This document shows positions 14,290 through 17,288 of a stretch of 17,288 nucleotides of DNA, one piece after another; positions within the stretch are counted from its first letter, which is position 1; each line of letters opens with the position of its first letter. Where the stretch lies: contig JAQGKG010000242.1 of NCBI GenBank assembly GCA_028290245.1, forward strand, positions 1-17,288, given 5' to 3'. The position numbers were made by a program, and so were the translations under genes. The DNA comes from Devosia sp. (GTDB lineage: Bacteria; Pseudomonadota; Alphaproteobacteria; Rhizobiales; Devosiaceae). The notes beneath the pieces were generated by a model. That model made no database searches. It was not told the origin of the DNA and was given only the letters and a program-made list of their open reading frames with translations.

Positions 14290-15198
14290 ATGACCGCGCT
14301 CCGCACAATCCTGCTGGCCTCCGTGGCCCTCTCCATGTCCACTGCTGCTTTCGCCCAGGACGTCACCGTTCTGCGCATCGGCCTTGACGGCGGCGAAAAC
14401 GAAGCCGACCAGCTGCGTCGGTCGGAATGCGTTGCCGAGCCACTGAAGGCCGCAACCGGCGTTTCCGAAGTCCAGTTCTTCCCATCGCCAGACTATAACG
14501 GCATCATCCAGGGCCTGCTCGGCGGCACCATCGACATCGCCATCATGGGCGCTTCGTCCTATGCATCGATCTACCTCAAGGATTCGGAAGCTGTTGATCC
14601 CGTCCTGACCACCCAGCAGGAAGACGGCTCGACCGGCTACCACTCGATCATGGTTGCTCGCAAGGATAGCGGCATCACCGACCTGGCTTCGACCAAGGGC
14701 AAGAAGCTCGGCTTTGCCGATCCTGATTCGACCTCGGGCTACCTTGTTCCAAACGTCACCCTGCCAGCCGAAATCGGCGCACCGATCGCTGAATTCTACA
14801 GCGAAACCGGCTTTGGCGGCGGTCACGAAAACCTCGTCCTCGGCGTTCTCGACGGCACCTTCGACGTCGGCACCACCTTCGGTTCGGGCCAGGGCGAATT
14901 CTCGGAAGGCTTCACTTCCGGCAACCTGCGCATCATGGTCGACAAGGGCCTGCTCGACATGGACGACCTGGTCGAAGTTTGGCAGTCGCCAATCATCCCC
15001 AACGGTCCTCTGATGGTTTCGAACAAGCTCCCAGCCGACATGAAGGAAAAGGTCACCGCTTTCTTCAAGGGCCTGCCAGCAGCTAACTTCGAATGCTTCG
15101 ACGCCTTCACTGCCGGTGGTTACACCGACTTCGTCGACGCCGACCAGACCATGTACCAGACCATCATCGACGCCCGTAAGTCGATCATCGGCGGCTAA
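14290..15198 (+). CDS. phnD: Periplasmic phosphonate-binding protein PhnD
   Basis: PhnD, 302 residues, binds phosphonates in the periplasm and delivers them to PhnE1/E2. The signal peptide MTALRTILLASVALSMSTAAFA is cut after Ala22 (AFA|QD). The mature part begins TVLRIGLDGGENEADQ, where PhnD proteins usually have a similar NxxAD-type opening, and contains FFPSPDYNGIIQGLLGGTIDIAIMGASSY and LGFADPDSTSGYLVPN, both characteristic. AAAGGAAAA just upstream is a strong ribosome site. Codons look more selected than in the neighbours, fitting an abundant binding protein. A strong hairpin follows 11 bases after the stop. Confidence 0.95.
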   Translation: MTALRTILLASVALSMSTAAFAQDVTVLRIGLDGGENEADQLRRSECVAEPLKAATGVSEVQFFPSPDYNGIIQGLLGGTIDIAIMGASSYASIYLKDSEAVDPVLTTQQEDGSTGYHSIMVARKDSGITDLASTKGKKLGFADPDSTSGYLVPNVTLPAEIGAPIAEFYSETGFGGGHENLVLGVLDGTFDVGTTFGSGQGEFSEGFTSGNLRIMVDKGLLDMDDLVEVWQSPIIPNGPLMVSNKLPADMKEKVTAFFKGLPAANFECFDAFTAGGYTDFVDADQTMYQTIIDARKSIIGG

Positions 15199-15208
15199 TT
15201 TCGCCTTG

Positions 15209-15237
15209 GGCTGCGGTGGCGATCCGTCACCGCAGCC
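15209..15237 (+). terminator. Strong hairpin just downstream of phnD (attenuator or mRNA stabiliser)
   Basis: GGCTGCGGTG (15209-15218) pairs perfectly with CACCGCAGCC (15228-15237). Three more inner pairs leave a loop of only ATC. It starts 11 bases after the phnD stop. Only two T bases follow, so full termination is unlikely. Partial termination, or protection of the phnCD message from 3' decay, would give more binding protein than permease, a common arrangement in importer operons. Confidence 0.6.
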
Positions 15238-15250
15238 TTCCCATCCGCGA

Positions 15251-15373
15251 TGTCATCCCGGCGAAGGCCGGGACCCATCCCGAGATCGCGCCACAACCGC
15301 AAGCTGGTCCTGCTGGGCCATCTTGCATGCTCCAGCACCTCCGGATGGGCCCCGGCTCAAGGCCGGGGTGACA
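15251..15373. repeat. Palindromic intergenic repeat, copy 2
   Basis: This 123-bp element begins TGTCATCCC and ends GGGGTGACA. It is the second copy of the element at 13111-13229, sharing near-identical ends and a partly conserved left half (GACCCATCCCGAGATC) but a divergent centre. It sits between the phnD hairpin and phnE1, inside the importer transcription unit. GC-rich hairpin ends could add to attenuation there. Confidence 0.75.
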
Positions 15374-15398
15374 CCGAGAGTTTGGAAAGACCTCGCCC

Positions 15399-16373
15399 AT
15401 GGCCGACATCGCACACAGCTCTGACGGCCTCTCGCCAGCCTCCGCCACCCTCCTGCAGCATTACCGCGCCCAAGTGCAGACGCGCCGGATCTACTCGATC
15501 CTGATCGTCCTCGGCATTGTCGTCGCGCTGCTCGCGGCCATGAATTACGCCAACGCTGCCAATGCCGGAAAATTCTTCGACCGGCTGCCCTACATGTTCG
15601 ACTTCATCAAGACCTTCGTGCCGCAGGATCCATTCGAAATTTTCCGCGCCATGTTCGACATCGCGTCGCCCTATTACGACGGCAGCCAAAAGTTCGACTA
15701 CACCTCACAGCGCGTCTATCTGACCGATAGCCTCTACATTCCCCAGTTCATTTATCAGCTCATCATCACGGTCAATATTGCGATCGTCTCGACCATCATC
15801 GGCGGCTCGCTCGCCTTCTGCCTGTGCTTTTTCGCAGCCACCAACTTGGTTGGCGCGGGCGCAGTGCGCTGGATCGTCCGCCGCATCATGGAAGTGATGC
15901 GCGCCTTTCCCGAGATCGTCATCGCCGGCCTGCTCACCGCGGTCCTCTCGATCGGCCCCATCGCCGCCATTGCCGCCGTGTCGCTCCACACCATAGGGGC
16001 GCTGGGCAAACTGTTCTTCGAAGTGGTCGAAAACGCCGACATGAGGCCCGATGAAGGCCTGAAGTCGGTCGGCGCCTCGTGGCTTGAGCGCGTGCGCTAC
16101 GCCATTGTGCCCCAGGTCATGCCCAATTTCGTCAGCTATGCGCTGCTGCGCACCGAGATCAACGTCCGCGCCTCGACCATTATCGGCGCGGTCGGTGGCG
16201 GTGGTATCGGCGAGGCGTTCCGTCTGTCGATTGGCCGCGACCACGCCGCCAAGACCTACGCCATTGTCATCCTGCTGCTGGTCACCATCATCGTCATCGA
16301 CCAGTTCTCCGGCTATCTCCGCTACAGGTTGGTCGGTCGGCCGTCCTTCGAACTGGGCCGGGGAGCGGCGTGA
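15399..16373 (+). CDS. phnE1: Phosphonate ABC importer permease PhnE (first)
   Basis: This 324-residue inner-membrane permease forms the channel with the second PhnE. A cytoplasmic N-terminus (1-30) leads to a membrane segment at about 31-51. A periplasmic stretch follows (52-118), then the transporter domain: segments near 118-150 and 165-190, and a C-terminal one (VILLLVTIIVIDQF). The ATPase-contact (EAA-like) loop is GLKSVGASWLERVRYAIVPQVMPNFVSYALLR, followed by IIGAVGGGGIGEAF, all typical of the PhnE group. GGAAAG lies about 9 bases before the ATG. Its TGA overlaps the next phnE by one base (TGATG). It is separated from phnD by 200 bp of hairpin and repeat. Confidence 0.93.
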   Translation: MADIAHSSDGLSPASATLLQHYRAQVQTRRIYSILIVLGIVVALLAAMNYANAANAGKFFDRLPYMFDFIKTFVPQDPFEIFRAMFDIASPYYDGSQKFDYTSQRVYLTDSLYIPQFIYQLIITVNIAIVSTIIGGSLAFCLCFFAATNLVGAGAVRWIVRRIMEVMRAFPEIVIAGLLTAVLSIGPIAAIAAVSLHTIGALGKLFFEVVENADMRPDEGLKSVGASWLERVRYAIVPQVMPNFVSYALLRTEINVRASTIIGAVGGGGIGEAFRLSIGRDHAAKTYAIVILLLVTIIVIDQFSGYLRYRLVGRPSFELGRGAA

Positions 16374-17288
16374 TGAACATTTCCATCGCCGAGAGCAATC
16401 GCCTGCACGCCAAGTATCCTGACGTCTTCAAGCAGAACTTCTTCCAACGCTGGGGCCTGTTGGTCGGCTTTGCCGCGACCATCGCCTACCTGACATTCTG
16501 CTGGTTCTTCTTTAACGTCGGCCCCGCCTTGCAAAACGGCAAGTGGGACCGCGCCGCCATCTACGTCCAAGATTGGTATTCCTGGCGGGCCCAGCCGCGT
16601 CTTCGCTTTGAAGACGGCGTAGTCGTGCCGCAATGGTCGAGCCGCGGCCAATATGCCGAAGGCGCCACCGTGGACTGGCTGACGCCACAGGACGACGGCA
16701 GCATGATCGCCACCTTCGGCAATGCCGACGACCGCCTGGAGATCGCCACCACGCAGGTCGACGTCTATGTCGATGGCGTCGGCTATCCGATCGCCATATC
16801 ACCCGACGGCGCCACTGCACCGGCCAATGTTCCAGCTTCCATCGAGCAGGACGGCGCCAAGGTTCTGGTTAATTACGGTTTCGCCGGCCAAGCCGAAATC
16901 CGCGCCAACCAGGTCAATGTGCAGCGCCGCTTCTTCGGCTGGGCCAATTTCCTCTACGACACCAAGTCGCAGCTGTGGGGCAATGACCTGTTCTCCAGCG
17001 TCGGCCTGATCTTCAGTGGTGACCGCGTCGTCCCCGAAATATCCAACGCGCAACTGGTGCTCGACCAGTGGCTCAACAACCAGGCCTGGCAGCATGGCGA
17101 TATCCTCGCCAAGCTGATGCAAACGCTGGTCATGGCCTTCGTCGGCACGCTGTTCGCAACGCTGTTCGCCTTCCCCCTGGCATTCATCGCCGCCCGCAAC
17201 ATCACCGCCAACCGTCCCGCCAACATGCTAATGAAGCGGTTCTTCGACTTTATCCGCTCCATCGATATGTTGATCTGGGCGCTGTTCT
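16373..17288 (+). CDS. phnE2: Phosphonate ABC importer permease PhnE (second), partial at window end
   Basis: This open frame starts at ATG 16373, overlapping the phnE1 stop, and runs 305 codons without a stop to the window edge, so the 3' end is missing. Residues 1-26 are cytoplasmic, and a membrane segment follows at about 27-49 (WGLLVGFAATIAYLTFCWFF). Next comes a long hydrophilic, presumably periplasmic region (about 50-243), much longer than in single-gene PhnE proteins. The permease domain begins near 244 (ILAKLMQTLVMAFVGTLFATLFAFPLAFIAARN) and continues RSIDMLIWALF, a typical PhnE motif. It would pair with PhnE1 as a heterodimer. The role of the insert is unknown. Confidence 0.92.
   Translation, partial: MNISIAESNRLHAKYPDVFKQNFFQRWGLLVGFAATIAYLTFCWFFFNVGPALQNGKWDRAAIYVQDWYSWRAQPRLRFEDGVVVPQWSSRGQYAEGATVDWLTPQDDGSMIATFGNADDRLEIATTQVDVYVDGVGYPIAISPDGATAPANVPASIEQDGAKVLVNYGFAGQAEIRANQVNVQRRFFGWANFLYDTKSQLWGNDLFSSVGLIFSGDRVVPEISNAQLVLDQWLNNQAWQHGDILAKLMQTLVMAFVGTLFATLFAFPLAFIAARNITANRPANMLMKRFFDFIRSIDMLIWALF

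Overview
The window looks like a chromosomal stretch of a high-GC alphaproteobacterium, probably order Hyphomicrobiales (a Devosia-like or rhizobial relative). The evidence is GC-rich coding sequence with strong third-position bias, the rhizobial-style C-P lyase gene set with two phnE genes, and GC-rich palindromic intergenic repeats. Genus is a guess; order is a reasonable inference.

Layout. (1) 1-1395: the right end of an apparent integrated element. It has an intact DUF4102-type tyrosine integrase on the minus strand. Upstream of it lie two clusters of 10-bp-phased GGACT repeats (candidate arm-type sites), then an 11-bp match to a tRNA-Ser 3' end (candidate attachment core). (2) 1445-4463, minus strand: a BtuCDF/FecBCD-type metal-chelate importer operon (binding protein, permease, ATPase) closed by a terminator hairpin. 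The ATPase gene has an in-frame TAG after codon 173, so the importer looks broken at its last gene. (3) 4503-4538: a long palindrome in the divergent promoter region, then a class I SAM methyltransferase (4569-5342, plus strand). (4) 5382-17288: an almost complete phosphonate system: phnM-phnN; phnF on the minus strand, tail-to-tail with phnN; phnGHIJKL plus a hexapeptide-repeat acyltransferase-like gene; then the importer phnC, phnD, phnE1 and phnE2, the last cut by the window edge.

How the phosphonate genes work together. PhnC/D/E1/E2 import phosphonates. PhnG/H/I/L make the ribose triphosphate-phosphonate, PhnM removes diphosphate, and PhnJ (radical SAM, all four cysteines and Gly32 present) cleaves the C-P bond within the PhnGHIJ(K) complex. 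PhnN makes PRPP from ribose 1,5-bisphosphate. The PhnP phosphodiesterase step between PhnJ and PhnN has no gene in this window.

Regulation is the richest part. Three transcription units (phnM, phnG, phnC) each start with the same layout: Pho-box half-sites (CTGTCAC-like) at 11-bp steps, exactly 10 bp, then a TAGNNC hexamer in the -10 position. The phnC copy has four half-sites in a row. The phnG unit also has a TTGTCTA-N6-TAGACAA palindrome just after the inferred start, a candidate PhnF operator. Phosphate starvation (PhoB) and substrate sensing (PhnF) would then combine at one promoter. A strong hairpin and a ~120-bp palindromic repeat sit between phnD and phnE1, and a second copy of that repeat precedes the phnC promoter. 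I found no clearly new biological system. The most notable items are the importer nonsense codon, the phased integrase repeats, the two unexplained palindromes and the shared Pho/PhnF promoter design.
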